This document shows, one piece after another, positions 1-7,647 of a DNA stretch of 64,000 nt. Source of the stretch: Arthrobacter sp. HY1533 (GTDB taxonomy: Bacteria; Actinomycetota; Actinomycetes; Actinomycetales; Micrococcaceae); the NCBI RefSeq assembly GCF_027568515.1, contig NZ_JANKZF010000003.1, positions 62,001 through 126,000 of the forward strand. Direction: 5' to 3'. Made by a program: the position numbers and the translations under genes. Below the pieces are notes generated by a model. It saw only the letters and a program-made list of their open reading frames with translations. It searched no databases and was not told where the DNA came from. The number at the start of each line of letters is the position of its first letter. Within the stretch, counting starts at the first letter, position 1.

Positions 1-95
1 GCGGAGTCGGCGGTGATCACGGCAACGCCGGCGGGGTGGCCACCAAAGGCTGCCTTGAAATCCGCGGTCAGTCCGGGCGCTGCCTGCACTGTCAT
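1..95 (-). CDS. Flavin reductase family protein, 5' part only
   Basis: Only the first 31 codons are present; the gene runs off the left edge. The reading frame starts at the ATG at 95-93 and contains DFKAAFGGHPAGVAVITAD, the usual N-terminal signature of FMN-binding split-barrel flavin reductases, which reduce flavin with NAD(P)H for partner oxygenases or as redox-balancing enzymes. A MerR-type promoter with a SoxR box lies directly upstream, so the gene is probably switched on by redox-cycling compounds through the SoxR encoded just beyond it. The family call rests on a short fragment; the C-terminal half cannot be examined. Confidence 0.75.
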   Translation of the reverse strand, partial: MTVQAAPGLTADFKAAFGGHPAGVAVITADS

Positions 96-146
96 GGCCA
101 AAAATATCCTCTCACCGTGTCCCGCCCCGTGGCAGGATCCCCCCTG

Positions 147-177
147 ACTCTAGAACCTCAACAATAGTTGAGGTCAA
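147..177 (-). promoter_or_regulatory. SoxR-type operator-promoter with 19-bp spacer
   Basis: A perfect inverted repeat, ACCTCAAC-AATA-GTTGAGGT (155-174), lies between a -35 box TTGACC (177-172) and a -10 box TAGAGT (152-147) on the minus strand. The spacer is 19 bp instead of 17. Over-long spacers filled by a dyad are the hallmark of MerR-family activated promoters, and CCTCAA/TTGAGG half-sites match SoxR boxes. It drives the flavin reductase gene about 50 bp downstream. Confidence 0.85.
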
Positions 178-238
178 ACCGGGCGGCCATGACGCCTCTC
201 ACACCGGCGCCGGAGGCGGAAGCTCCGGAGCCTGCCGG

Positions 239-733
239 CTACAGCGCCCCGTCGAAGGCGCGGGCGCCGGGGCCCTGTCCGGCCACCTCGTCGTCGGGGT
301 TCACAAATCCGCACTCGGCCAGCGACAGGCAGCCGCAGCCGATGCAGCCGCCCAGGCTGCCGCGCAGCTTTTGCAGGGCGGCAATCCGGGCGTCCAGTTC
401 CGCCTGCCAGTGCTCGGACAATCGCTGCCAGTCGGCCTGCGTGGGGACGCCGTGCTCGGGGAGTTCACCAAACACTGACGCGACAAGCGAGAGCGGGATG
501 CCGGCGCGCTGCGCGGCCCGGATCACCGCGACCCGGCGCAGCACGGAGCGCTCGTAGCGGCGCTGGTTGCCGGAGGTGCGGGTGCTGTTGATCAGGCCCT
601 GGCGCTCATAGAAATGCAGGGCGGAGACCGTGACGCCGCCGCGCTGGGCAACCTGGCCCACGCTCAGCGCCTCCTGCGCGCGGTGCCCGGTCCCGGCGTC
701 GTACGCGGGCTCCGGGGAGCCGGTGCTAGTCAC
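239..733 (-). CDS. soxR: Redox-sensing MerR-family activator SoxR
   Basis: This is a 164-residue protein. The N-terminal MerR winged helix (SVGQVAQRGGVTVSALHFYERQGLI, in part, about residues 24-48) is followed by a dimerisation helix. The four [2Fe-2S] ligands of SoxR are present: C120, C123, C125 and C131 (CIGCGC then SLAEC), the same C-x2-C-x-C-x5-C spacing as E. coli SoxR. Family knowledge: the oxidised cluster untwists promoters with long spacers. I chose the GTG at 733-731, which overlaps the gluconokinase stop by 8 nt and gives the usual SoxR length; the longer open frame upstream is only the antisense-free extension inside gluconokinase. The likely target is the SoxR box at 155-174 just downstream. 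Unlike enteric SoxR there is no soxS neighbour, so direct control of a flavin reductase is expected. Confidence 0.93.
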   Translation of the reverse strand: MTSTGSPEPAYDAGTGHRAQEALSVGQVAQRGGVTVSALHFYERQGLINSTRTSGNQRRYERSVLRRVAVIRAAQRAGIPLSLVASVFGELPEHGVPTQADWQRLSEHWQAELDARIAALQKLRGSLGGCIGCGCLSLAECGFVNPDDEVAGQGPGARAFDGAL

Positions 734-1277
734 GGGTAATGGCGCGAATCCCGGCCACGGAATGGTCCAGGATCTCGGCCATGGTGGCGGAAATGTCAAC
801 CACGACGGCGGACTCGTCGCCTTCCAGCGGTTCCAGCGCATCCAGCTGGGAGGCCAGGAGCTTGGGCGGCATGAAGTGGCCGGAGCGGCCCTCGAGGCGG
901 GAGCTGAGCACCTCCAGCGATCCGTCCAGGTGCAGGAAGACAGTGTCCGGGGCCTGGACGCGGATGGCGTCGCGGTACCGCCGCTTCAGGGCCGAGCAGG
1001 CCACCACAATTCCGCGGGCCTGCGTGTTGGCCAGCTCGTGTCCCACCAGGTCCAGCCAGGGCCAGCGGTCCTCGTCGGTCAGCGGCGTGCCGGCGGCCAT
1101 CTTGCGGATGTTTTCCAGCGGGTGCAGGGAATCGGCATCCACGAACGGGAAGTTCATGGCGTCCGCCACGAGGGTGCCGATGGTGCTCTTGCCTGCCCCG
1201 GAGACGCCCATGACCACAACACGGGTCACTGTGGATTTCGGCGCGGGGGAAGCAGCTGCGGATTCAGAGGAAGTCAT
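726..1277 (-). CDS. gntK: Gluconokinase (first copy)
   Basis: A 183-residue GntK-type kinase that phosphorylates D-gluconate to 6-phosphogluconate in the cytosol, feeding the pentose phosphate or Entner-Doudoroff pathway. The P-loop GVSGAGKS is at residues 24-31, followed by the family markers [24 protein letters not shown] and ACSALKRRYRD. The [11 protein letters not shown] block near the C-terminus is also diagnostic. Length is normal for the family apart from a short Ala/Ser-rich N-terminal extension. AAGAGGAC directly precedes the ATG. The soxR start overlaps its end by 8 nt, so both may be on one transcript. A GntR-like operator candidate lies in the leader, and a GntR/FadR regulator is the next gene upstream. 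A second gluconokinase lies at 9427-9939. Confidence 0.95.
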   Translation of the reverse strand: MTSSESAAASPAPKSTVTRVVVMGVSGAGKSTIGTLVADAMNFPFVDADSLHPLENIRKMAAGTPLTDEDRWPWLDLVGHELANTQARGIVVACSALKRRYRDAIRVQAPDTVFLHLDGSLEVLSSRLEGRSGHFMPPKLLASQLDALEPLEGDESAVVVDISATMAEILDHSVAGIRAITRD

Positions 1278-1283
1278 GTCCTC

Positions 1284-1294
1284 TTGTATACCAA
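1284..1294 (-). promoter_or_regulatory. Candidate GntR operator at gluconokinase start
   Basis: The 11-bp dyad TTGTATACCAA sits 6 nt before the gluconokinase ATG and overlaps both a possible -10 (TATACA, minus strand) and the ribosome binding site. It resembles the core of the Bacillus gnt operator, which contains CTTGTATACAAG. The adjacent GntR/FadR regulator would be the natural binder. This is a single weak site, so the call is tentative. Confidence 0.4.
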
Positions 1295-1380
1295 AGGTTG
1301 ACGCAGATCACCCCACGGGGCCCGCCCGGGCGGCAACACGGCACCGCTTGCGGTTCACAATCCGGTGCCGGGGACTGACC

Positions 1381-2148
1381 TCAGGGCTGGTTGCGGGCGC
1401 GCCCGGCCAGGATGGTGCGCAGGGCCGGCTCCCCCGCCTCGAGGAACGATTCCTCGATCATCCGCACGTAGCCCTCGGAGGATTTCATGTGCTCGCGCAT
1501 GGCGGCCTCGGCGGCATCGGCGTCGCCGGCCCGGATGGCCTCGGCAATCCGGCGGTGCTGCTGCTGCTCATCGCCCACCAGGTCGTGCACTTCACGGTAG
1601 CGGCGCACCTCAACCATGACGGTGGTCAGCTCGGTGCGCAATGCTTCGCTGAACCATTCGAGGGCGCCGTTGCCGGTGGCGCGGGCGATTGCCATGTGGA
1701 AGGCAATGTCGAGCGCGGGGTAGCCCTCCGTGTCCAGCAGGGCGTCGTCCATTTGGGCCATCAGGCCGTCGAGCACCTCAAAGTCGCCGCCGGTGGCCCG
1801 TTGCGCCGCTAGCCGTGCGGCCTGGATTTCCAGCGGGATGCGCACGTCCATCATGTCCGTCAGGGGGCGCTGGTTGTTGTGCAGGACCCGGGACAGGAAC
1901 ATCTTGATGAGGTGGCCGTCTAGTTCCTTGACCACGGCGTTGCGGCCGTTGTGGACCTCCACGAGGCCCACCGCCTCCAGGGCACTGAGGGCCTCCCGAA
2001 CCACGGGACGGCTCGTTGCAAACTGCTCACAGAGCGTGGCCGTCGAGGGCAGGGCGCTGCCGGGCTGCAGGTCATCCTCGACGATGTGGGCAATCATGGC
2101 GTCGAAAATCTGCAGGCTCAGCTTGGTGCGAGTCAATGGCGTGTGCAC
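1381..2148 (-). CDS. GntR/FadR-subfamily transcriptional regulator
   Basis: This 255-residue regulator has an N-terminal winged HTH (about residues 8-75, including LPSTATLCEQFATSRPVVRE) and a C-terminal FCD ligand-binding domain. The histidines expected to hold the FCD metal are visible in AFHMAIA, QQQHRRI and MREHM. FadR-type regulators usually repress sugar-acid genes and release DNA on binding a carboxylate effector. The GTG at 2148 was chosen because GAGGGG lies 5 nt upstream; a longer frame to 2208 lacks this. It is divergent from the idonate/polyol dehydrogenase and sugar ABC operon and adjacent to gluconokinase, so it probably controls both in response to gluconate, idonate or a related acid. 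The effector cannot be read from the sequence. Confidence 0.9.
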   Translation of the reverse strand: MHTPLTRTKLSLQIFDAMIAHIVEDDLQPGSALPSTATLCEQFATSRPVVREALSALEAVGLVEVHNGRNAVVKELDGHLIKMFLSRVLHNNQRPLTDMMDVRIPLEIQAARLAAQRATGGDFEVLDGLMAQMDDALLDTEGYPALDIAFHMAIARATGNGALEWFSEALRTELTTVMVEVRRYREVHDLVGDEQQQHRRIAEAIRAGDADAAEAAMREHMKSSEGYVRMIEESFLEAGEPALRTILAGRARNQP

Positions 2149-2211
2149 GCATCCCCCTCGAAACGGCGCCCGCATCGGCGCATGATGGCTGTGGACCAAT
2201 TCCACCACCTC

Positions 2212-2274
2212 ATCATAGCGGTGCCCTTTATGCCTGTCATATAGGTTGACAGGCTTATAGGTTCGGGGATAGTT
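2212..2274. promoter_or_regulatory. Divergent promoters sharing one palindromic operator
   Basis: Minus strand: -35 ATGACA (2240-2235) and -10 TATGAT (2217-2212), spacer 17. Plus strand: -35 TTGACA (2246-2251) and -10 ATAGTT (2269-2274), spacer 17. An inverted repeat, GCCTGTCA-N7-TGACAGGC (2232-2254), covers both -35 boxes, so one bound regulator dimer could shut both promoters. The regulator encoded at 1381-2148 is the obvious candidate. Confidence 0.7.
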
Positions 2275-2282
2275 TGTGACTC

Positions 2283-3371
2283 ATGCCACCTACCCCAACA
2301 ACATCCAGCCAGGCCGCAGCCGTGCTCTCCGGCCCCGGTCTGCTGCAGATACAGCGCCGCGGTCGCCCCACGCCGGGAGCCGGCGAGGTGCTGGTGAAAG
2401 TCCACTCCGTGGGCATCTGCGGCTCGGACACCGCCTACTTCAACGGCACGGCCGCCTACACCGTCCAGGAGCCCTTCGTCATGGGCCACGAGGCCAGCGG
2501 AACCGTCGCAGAACTTGGCCCCGGCGTGTCCGGCCCGGCCGAGGGAACCGCCGTGGCCCTGGTCCCCAGCCTTTCCTGCGGAAGCTGCGAGCAGTGCAGC
2601 TCCGGCTTCGACAACCTGTGCCGGCAGACCCGCTACCTGGGTTCCGCCGCCGTCAACCCGCACCGCGACGGCGCGCTGCAGGAGTACCTGATCCTCCCCG
2701 CGAGCCACGTCCTGCCGCTGCCCGAGGGCATCTCCCTGGCCGAAGGGGCCCTGCTTGAACCCATGGCAGTTGCCCTGCACGCGGCAAGGAAGACGGCGGT
2801 TGCCGACGCCTCGGTGCTGGTGGTCGGCGGCGGCGCGATCGGGCAGCTGACGGCGCTGGCGGCCCGGGCCCTGGGGGCTGCCACCGTCACGGTCGCCGAC
2901 GTCAGCAGCCGCCGCGCGCGCACCGCCGTCGAGCACGGCGCGGACAACGGCCTGACCACGGCCGAACTGGCCGCCCACCTTGCCGGCGGCGGCAACTTTG
3001 ACGTGGTCTTTGACGCCTCGGGCCACCCCGCCGGCGTTGAAGCCGCCCTGAAGGCTGCGCGCCCGGGAAGCGGCCGGGTTGTGCTGGTGGGCAACCTCCC
3101 CGCGGGGTCCGGCATCTCGTTCAAGCACATTTCACAGTCCGAATCCTGGGTCACCTCAACGCTGCGCTTTGCCGGCGGGCTGGCACCGGCCCTGGACTTC
3201 CTCCTTGAGCACCGGCTGGACATTTCCTGGCTGGTGGAGCAAACCGTCCCCTTCGGCGAGATCCTGGGCGCCTTTGCGGCGCCTGCGGCGGGCGAGGCCC
3301 CCCTGAAGGTCCACATCCACTTCACCGAGAACACTTCATCACCGACCACAACGAGCAAAAGGACACAATGA
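2283..3371 (+). CDS. Zinc-dependent medium-chain dehydrogenase, L-idonate/polyol type
   Basis: A 362-residue zinc alcohol dehydrogenase. The catalytic zinc ligands C46 (GICGSD) and H69-E70 (GHE) are present, as are all four structural zinc cysteines C99, C102, C105 and C113. The NAD(P)-binding Rossmann motif VVGGGAIGQ lies near residue 180. Sequence style resembles L-idonate 5-dehydrogenase and sorbitol dehydrogenases. An idonate role would make sense: idonate to 5-ketogluconate to gluconate, then gluconokinase at 726-1277, but no 5-ketogluconate reductase is visible, so another polyol or sugar acid is possible. There is no ribosome binding site; the -10 box ends 8 nt before ATG, suggesting a leaderless mRNA. 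Its stop overlaps the next start by 4 nt (ATGA). Confidence 0.9.
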   Translation: MPPTPTTSSQAAAVLSGPGLLQIQRRGRPTPGAGEVLVKVHSVGICGSDTAYFNGTAAYTVQEPFVMGHEASGTVAELGPGVSGPAEGTAVALVPSLSCGSCEQCSSGFDNLCRQTRYLGSAAVNPHRDGALQEYLILPASHVLPLPEGISLAEGALLEPMAVALHAARKTAVADASVLVVGGGAIGQLTALAARALGAATVTVADVSSRRARTAVEHGADNGLTTAELAAHLAGGGNFDVVFDASGHPAGVEAALKAARPGSGRVVLVGNLPAGSGISFKHISQSESWVTSTLRFAGGLAPALDFLLEHRLDISWLVEQTVPFGEILGAFAAPAAGEAPLKVHIHFTENTSSPTTTSKRTQ

Positions 3372-4741
3372 TGCGTCACTCACGGAAAATCAAGGGACTT
3401 GGCGTCCTGGCGGCACTTTCACTGCTGGCAACGGGATGCTCCACGGCAGGAAACGGTGACGACGCCGTCGCCGCGGACGGGCTGGGCGCCCCCTCAGCCG
3501 AGGTGGCGCAGGCCGCCAAGGACTTCCAGGGCACGTTCAGCTATTGGATTGGGCTGACGTTCCCGGAATCCAGCAACGAGCTTGAAGCCGCCCGCATCAA
3601 AGCCTGGGGCGACAACCTCGGCATCAAGACCGACATCGTCAAGGTCAACCAGAACGAGGTTGTCCAGCAGACCTCCGGCGCCATCGAGGCCAAGTCGCTG
3701 CCCACCGCTATGACGGTGCCCTACGACCTCATGTCCACCATGGCCACAGCAAACCAGCTCACACCGGTTCCCGAGACCTACGCAGCTGTGGGCGGGGCAC
3801 ATGGCGGCTGGCTGGACTCCATTGACGCCGCCACCAACGCCAAGAGCTTTGGCGGAAAGGTCTACGGCGTTCCTTTCGGCTTCTTCGGCAACGTGCTGTT
3901 CAGCCGCGCGGACCTGCTCAAGGAGAAGGGCTTCACCACCCCGCCGAAGACCTGGGACGAGCTGCTGGCCCAGTCCAAGGCAACCCAGGACCCGCCCTCC
4001 ACCTATGGCATGGGCTTTGCACTCTCCAACGTCCTGGACGGCAACCTGACCACCTCCATGATGCAGTCCTTCGGCGGCCGCGTGGCCGACGACGCCGGCC
4101 AGAAGTGCACCATTGACAGCCCCGAGACCGCCAACTTCCTGGGCTGGATCAAGGGCGCGTTCGACGCCGGGCAGTTCCCGCCGTCGGCCGTCACCTGGGA
4201 CGGTGCCGGGGACAACAACTCCTTCACCTCGGGCGAGTCCCTGTTCATCGTCAACACCGGCAGCGTCTACCAGTCCATGAAGAAGGACGATCCCGACCTG
4301 GCCGAGTCCAGTGCCTACTCAGCCCTGCCCGCAGGCCCGTCCGGACAGGTTGCCCCCGTGGACCCGCGCTACCGCGTGGTCCCCAGCAGCACCTCCGAGG
4401 CCGGCAAGATCCTGGCGCAGGACCTGTTTGAAACCCTGGCCGATGACACCTACATGGCCAGTTTCATGGAAAACGCAACGTACGGCCCGGTCCTGAAATC
4501 GCAGCTTGACTACCCCGTCTTCACCGACAGCCCCGTCCACGCGGGCCTGCTGGAACAGGCTGAAAAGGGCACCGCCCCGGCCTTCCCCGACACGGCCAAC
4601 GCAGCCTACTCCGACTACCAGAACGCCTTCTCCACCCCGCGCATGGTCCAGCGGGTGCTCGTGGACAAGGTCGCCATTGACAAGGCCATGGCCGAAGCCC
4701 AGGCCTCCTGCCAGAAGATCTACAGCCAGCATGCAGGCTAG
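3368..4741 (+). CDS. Sugar ABC transporter substrate-binding lipoprotein
   Basis: A 457-residue extracellular binding protein. The signal peptide MMRHSRKIKGLGVLAAL leads to the lipobox LLATGCS with Cys near residue 24, so it is a membrane-anchored lipoprotein. The body matches the family 1 (maltose-type) solute-binding fold: LEAARIKAWGDNLGIKTDIVKV, then VYGVPFGFFGNVLFSRADLL and a C-terminal region with paired aromatic residues. It starts with a 4-nt overlap of the dehydrogenase stop and its own end overlaps the permease start, showing translational coupling. The substrate is likely a sugar acid or polyol, judged only from its neighbours. No ATPase gene is present, so it must borrow a shared MsmK/MalK-type ATPase from elsewhere. 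Confidence 0.93.
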   Translation: MMRHSRKIKGLGVLAALSLLATGCSTAGNGDDAVAADGLGAPSAEVAQAAKDFQGTFSYWIGLTFPESSNELEAARIKAWGDNLGIKTDIVKVNQNEVVQQTSGAIEAKSLPTAMTVPYDLMSTMATANQLTPVPETYAAVGGAHGGWLDSIDAATNAKSFGGKVYGVPFGFFGNVLFSRADLLKEKGFTTPPKTWDELLAQSKATQDPPSTYGMGFALSNVLDGNLTTSMMQSFGGRVADDAGQKCTIDSPETANFLGWIKGAFDAGQFPPSAVTWDGAGDNNSFTSGESLFIVNTGSVYQSMKKDDPDLAESSAYSALPAGPSGQVAPVDPRYRVVPSSTSEAGKILAQDLFETLADDTYMASFMENATYGPVLKSQLDYPVFTDSPVHAGLLEQAEKGTAPAFPDTANAAYSDYQNAFSTPRMVQRVLVDKVAIDKAMAEAQASCQKIYSQHAG

Positions 4742-5675
4742 GACTGAACAGGACGCAGTTGCTGCCGGCGCCAAGGCCCCGGCAGCAACTGCGGGCACCG
4801 CGCGACGGCCCCGCAAGCCCGTGGCGGCCGGCAAGGAGGCCAGGCTTGGCCTGCTGCTGGTGATTCCGGCAGTGGCCGTCATCGCCATCCTCATCGGCTA
4901 CCCCACCATCTCCTCCATCTGGTACAGCTTCACGGACAGGATGGTGGGCTCCCCCGGCCGGTTCATCGGCATTGAGAACTACACGCGGCTCGCCACGGAC
5001 TCCGGATTCCTGTCCGCGGCTGCCAACCTGGTGTTGATCGTCGGCGTTTCACTGCTCCTGAAGCTCGTGCTGGGCACAGTGGTGGCAGTTGTCCTGAACC
5101 GCCCCATGCCGGGCCGGAACTTGTGGCGCCTGCTGGTCATGTTGCCGTGGGCCATGCCGGGCTTCGTGGCCTTCATGGGCTTGCGCCTGATGTTTGAGTC
5201 GCCGTACGGCGCCATCAACGTGGCCCTGGAAACGTTCACCAGCCCCGTCCCGTTCCTCAGCGACCCCGACTGGGCACGCGTCTCAGTGGTGCTGGCCACC
5301 GTGTGGCGCGGCTTCCCGTTCTGGGCCATCTCCATCCTGGCTGCACTGCAGACCATCCCGAAGGAGCTGTACGAGGCCGCCCGCATGGACGGAGCGTCGG
5401 CCTGGCAGCAGTTTGTCCACATCACCGTGCCGCAAATCCGTTCCACAGTCGCCGTCGTTGCCGTCATCTCCGCGATCTGGACGGCGAACGGCTTCGAAAA
5501 CATCTGGCTCATGACCCAGGGCGGGCCGTCAACCACCACCATGACGTTCCCCGTGCTGTCATTCCTGAGCCTGCAGAGCCGCCAGTTGGGGCAGGCAGCA
5601 GCCTACGCCGTGGTGATCCTGCCCGTCATGGCGCTGTTCATCATGTTGCTCAGCCGCCGAAAGAAGGAAATCTAA
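4731..5675 (+). CDS. Sugar ABC transporter permease (MalF type)
   Basis: A 314-residue inner-membrane permease with six predicted helices, starting with LLLVIPAVAVIAILIG after a basic, Ala-rich cytosolic N-terminus. The ATPase-docking EAA loop is clear: EAARMDGASAWQQFVHITVP. The ATG at 4731 overlaps the end of the binding-protein gene by 11 nt; no strong ribosome site is seen there, so translation probably depends on coupling. It pairs with the permease at 5675-6496 to form the membrane channel. Confidence 0.92.
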   Translation: MQARTEQDAVAAGAKAPAATAGTARRPRKPVAAGKEARLGLLLVIPAVAVIAILIGYPTISSIWYSFTDRMVGSPGRFIGIENYTRLATDSGFLSAAANLVLIVGVSLLLKLVLGTVVAVVLNRPMPGRNLWRLLVMLPWAMPGFVAFMGLRLMFESPYGAINVALETFTSPVPFLSDPDWARVSVVLATVWRGFPFWAISILAALQTIPKELYEAARMDGASAWQQFVHITVPQIRSTVAVVAVISAIWTANGFENIWLMTQGGPSTTTMTFPVLSFLSLQSRQLGQAAAYAVVILPVMALFIMLLSRRKKEI

Positions 5676-6496
5676 TGCAAAAACGGGGCCGCCTGGCCAC
5701 CGTGCTTGGCATGGCATTTCTTGCCATCCTCGTGGTGCCGCCTGTCTACTACATGATCATTGTGTCGCTGAAGCCGCGCTCGGCCATCTACCGGACGCCA
5801 TCCTGGCTGCCGGAGCGGACCAGCCTGGACAACTACGCCAAGGTCCTCTTCAACGACCACTTCCTGGTCAACATTGGCAACAGCCTCATCGTGGCCCTGG
5901 CCACGACCCTGCTGGCCATGATCCTGGGCGTGCTGGCGGCGTACGCCATTGCCAGGTTCAAGTTCCCCGGCCGCAATGCCGCCAGCCAGCTGATCCTCAT
6001 GAGCTACCTGACGCCCATGGTGCTGCTGTTCATCCCGCTGAGCGTGGTGGTGGGAAACCTGGGGCTGGCGGACACCCTGCAGGGCCTGGTCCTGGTGTAC
6101 CTGACCTTCGCAGTGCCGCTGTGCACGTGGCTGATCCTGGGCCACTTCCGCGAGTTCCCGCGCGACCTGGAGGAGGCCGCCTCGATCGACGGCGCCTCCA
6201 AGATGCGCACGCTTGTCAGCATCCTGCTCCCGGTCTCCGCCCCGGCGCTGGCCACGGCGGCCTCGCTGGCGTTCATGATGGCGTGGGGCGAGCTGTTCCT
6301 GGCATTGACCTTCGTCAAAGGCCAGGGTGTCATGACGGCGCCGGTTGCCCTGCAGCACATGAGCACGGGCGACGTGCAGCAGTACGGCCCCATCATGGCA
6401 GGCGCCGTGTTGTCCGCCATCCCGGTGCTGGTTGTCTACTACATCTCCCAGCGCTGGGTGGTCCAGGGCGCCGCAGACGGCGCCTTCAAAGGCTAG
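5675..6496 (+). CDS. Sugar ABC transporter permease (MalG type)
   Basis: A 273-residue permease of the carbohydrate uptake CUT1 class. It starts at ATG 5675 overlapping the upstream stop by one base (TAATG), with AAGAAGGAAA as ribosome site. The first membrane helix is VLGMAFLAILVVPPVYYMIIV and the EAA loop reads EEAASIDGASKMRTLVSILLP. Short length and the proline-rich first periplasmic loop (KPRSAIYRTPSWLPE) are typical of MalG-like partners. It is the last gene of the 2283-6496 operon and is followed at once by a strong terminator. Confidence 0.92.
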   Translation: MQKRGRLATVLGMAFLAILVVPPVYYMIIVSLKPRSAIYRTPSWLPERTSLDNYAKVLFNDHFLVNIGNSLIVALATTLLAMILGVLAAYAIARFKFPGRNAASQLILMSYLTPMVLLFIPLSVVVGNLGLADTLQGLVLVYLTFAVPLCTWLILGHFREFPRDLEEAASIDGASKMRTLVSILLPVSAPALATAASLAFMMAWGELFLALTFVKGQGVMTAPVALQHMSTGDVQQYGPIMAGAVLSAIPVLVVYYISQRWVVQGAADGAFKG

Positions 6497-6514
6497 CTTC
6501 CCGTCAGGAACGCT

Positions 6515-6557
6515 GAGGGCCGGGTCCGATCATTGATCGGACCCGGCCCTCTTTTTC
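6515..6557. terminator. Rho-independent terminator between convergent genes
   Basis: An 18-bp perfect stem (GAGGGCCGGGTCCGATCA with its complement ending at 6551) closes on a one-base apex and is followed by TTTTT on the plus strand. It ends the ABC operon and lies immediately at the stop of the convergent CDF gene. Confidence 0.92.
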
Positions 6558-7269
6558 ACTTTCCTGGCGCCGGGTCCGCGCAGCAGGCACAGCCATCCGC
6601 CTCCTCGGCCGCCGGCACGGCCTGGTGTGCCACAGGGGCGCAGCAGGCATCGCCGCGCCAGGCGTCCAGGCCCTCCTTGACCGCGACGCCGGCAATCATC
6701 AGGGCGGCGATGGGGTCGGCCCACGACCAGCCGAGCACGCTGTTCAGGAGCAGGCCCACAAGGAGCACGGCGGACAGGTAGGTGCACAGCAACGTCTGCT
6801 TGGAATCGGCCACGGCGGAACGGGAGCCCAGTTCGCGGCCGGCCCGGCGCTGCGCCCATGAAAGCACAGGCATGATGGCCAGGCTGGCAGCGGCCAGGAC
6901 GATGCCCACCGTGGAGTGGCTGGCTTCCCTGCCGGTCAGCAGGGAGCCGAGGGCATCGGCCGTGACAATGGCAGCGAGCCCAAAGAAGGAGATGGCAATG
7001 ATCCGCAGGGCTTTTTTCTCGCGGGTCTCGGGGTCGCGGGCGCTGAACTGCCAGGCAACCGCGGCCGCGGAGGAGACTTCAACAATGGAGTCCAGCCCGA
7101 AGCCAACGAGCGCGCTGGAGGAGGCAACGGCACCTGCGGACAGGGCCACGACGGCCTCAATGACGTTGTAGGCGATGGTGGCGCCGACGAACCAGCGGAT
7201 GCGCCGGTTCAGGATGCGGCGGCGCTCAGCCCCAGGTACGGCCGTTGCCGGCAGGGCGGTGGCGGCCAT
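6556..7269 (-). CDS. Cation diffusion facilitator-like metal efflux protein
   Basis: A 237-residue membrane protein with about five to six hydrophobic helices and the CDF-type region ALVGFGLDSIVEVSSA (about residues 54-69) and a second metal-site helix ADSKQTLLCTYLSA. The C-terminal tail is cysteine rich (DACCAP and CACC), as in transporters handling soft metals. It begins at ATG 7269 overlapping the stop of the upstream cmtR by one base. In Mycobacterium CmtR controls a P-type ATPase; here the partner is a CDF exporter. The likely substrates are Cd(II), Pb(II) or Zn(II), inferred from the sensor. It lacks the long cytosolic domain of canonical CDF proteins, so the exact metal is uncertain. 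Confidence 0.85.
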   Translation of the reverse strand: MAATALPATAVPGAERRRILNRRIRWFVGATIAYNVIEAVVALSAGAVASSSALVGFGLDSIVEVSSAAAVAWQFSARDPETREKKALRIIAISFFGLAAIVTADALGSLLTGREASHSTVGIVLAAASLAIMPVLSWAQRRAGRELGSRSAVADSKQTLLCTYLSAVLLVGLLLNSVLGWSWADPIAALMIAGVAVKEGLDAWRGDACCAPVAHQAVPAAEEADGCACCADPAPGK

Positions 7270-7598
7270 CAGCAGCAGCCGTCCGTCGCCGATGCCGCGC
7301 AGTGCTCCGGGTCCACTGCCAGCACCACCTCAAGCAGGTCCGCCAGGGCGTGCCCGATCTTCGCATCCGCCAACTCATAGCGGGTGCGCCTGCCCTCCGG
7401 CACGGCCACCACCAGCCCGCAGCCGCGCAGGCAAGCCAGGTTGTTGGACAGGCTCTGGCGGCTGATGCCCAGGGCCTCGGCCAGTTCCGAGGGGTACGCC
7501 GGGGCATCCCGCAGAGTCAGCAGGATCCGGGCCCGCTTGGGATCCGAGAGGGCATGGCCAAAGCGGCCCAGGACGGCTGAATGCACTGCTGTTTCCAT
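7269..7598 (-). CDS. cmtR: CmtR-type Cd(II)/Pb(II)-sensing ArsR/SmtB repressor
   Basis: A 109-residue ArsR-family repressor. The metal-sensing cysteines of Mycobacterium CmtR are conserved: C56 and C60 in ACLRGCGLV on the recognition helix, and a C-terminal cysteine (C100), with an extra Cys-Cys at the very end. The HTH reads ELAEALGISRQSLSNNLACLRGC. ATG at 7598 gives the normal length. It overlaps the efflux gene start (TGATG), so sensor and pump are co-translated. A perfect palindrome sits 11 bp upstream and is the expected operator. Metal binding should release it from DNA and switch on the pump. Confidence 0.93.
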   Translation of the reverse strand: METAVHSAVLGRFGHALSDPKRARILLTLRDAPAYPSELAEALGISRQSLSNNLACLRGCGLVVAVPEGRRTRYELADAKIGHALADLLEVVLAVDPEHCAASATDGCC

Positions 7599-7609
7599 GC
7601 CCCCAACTG

Positions 7610-7625
7610 TACAGAATTTTCTGTA
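7610..7625 (-). promoter_or_regulatory. Candidate CmtR operator
   Basis: A 16-bp perfect palindrome, TACAGAA-TT-TTCTGTA, lies 11 bp upstream of the cmtR ATG, with CTG/CAG matches extending it outward. Position over the transcription start region fits ArsR-family autorepression. It does not look like the published mycobacterial CmtR site, so assignment rests on position and symmetry. Confidence 0.7.
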
Positions 7626-7647
7626 TTCAGGGAATCGTGAACTTGGC

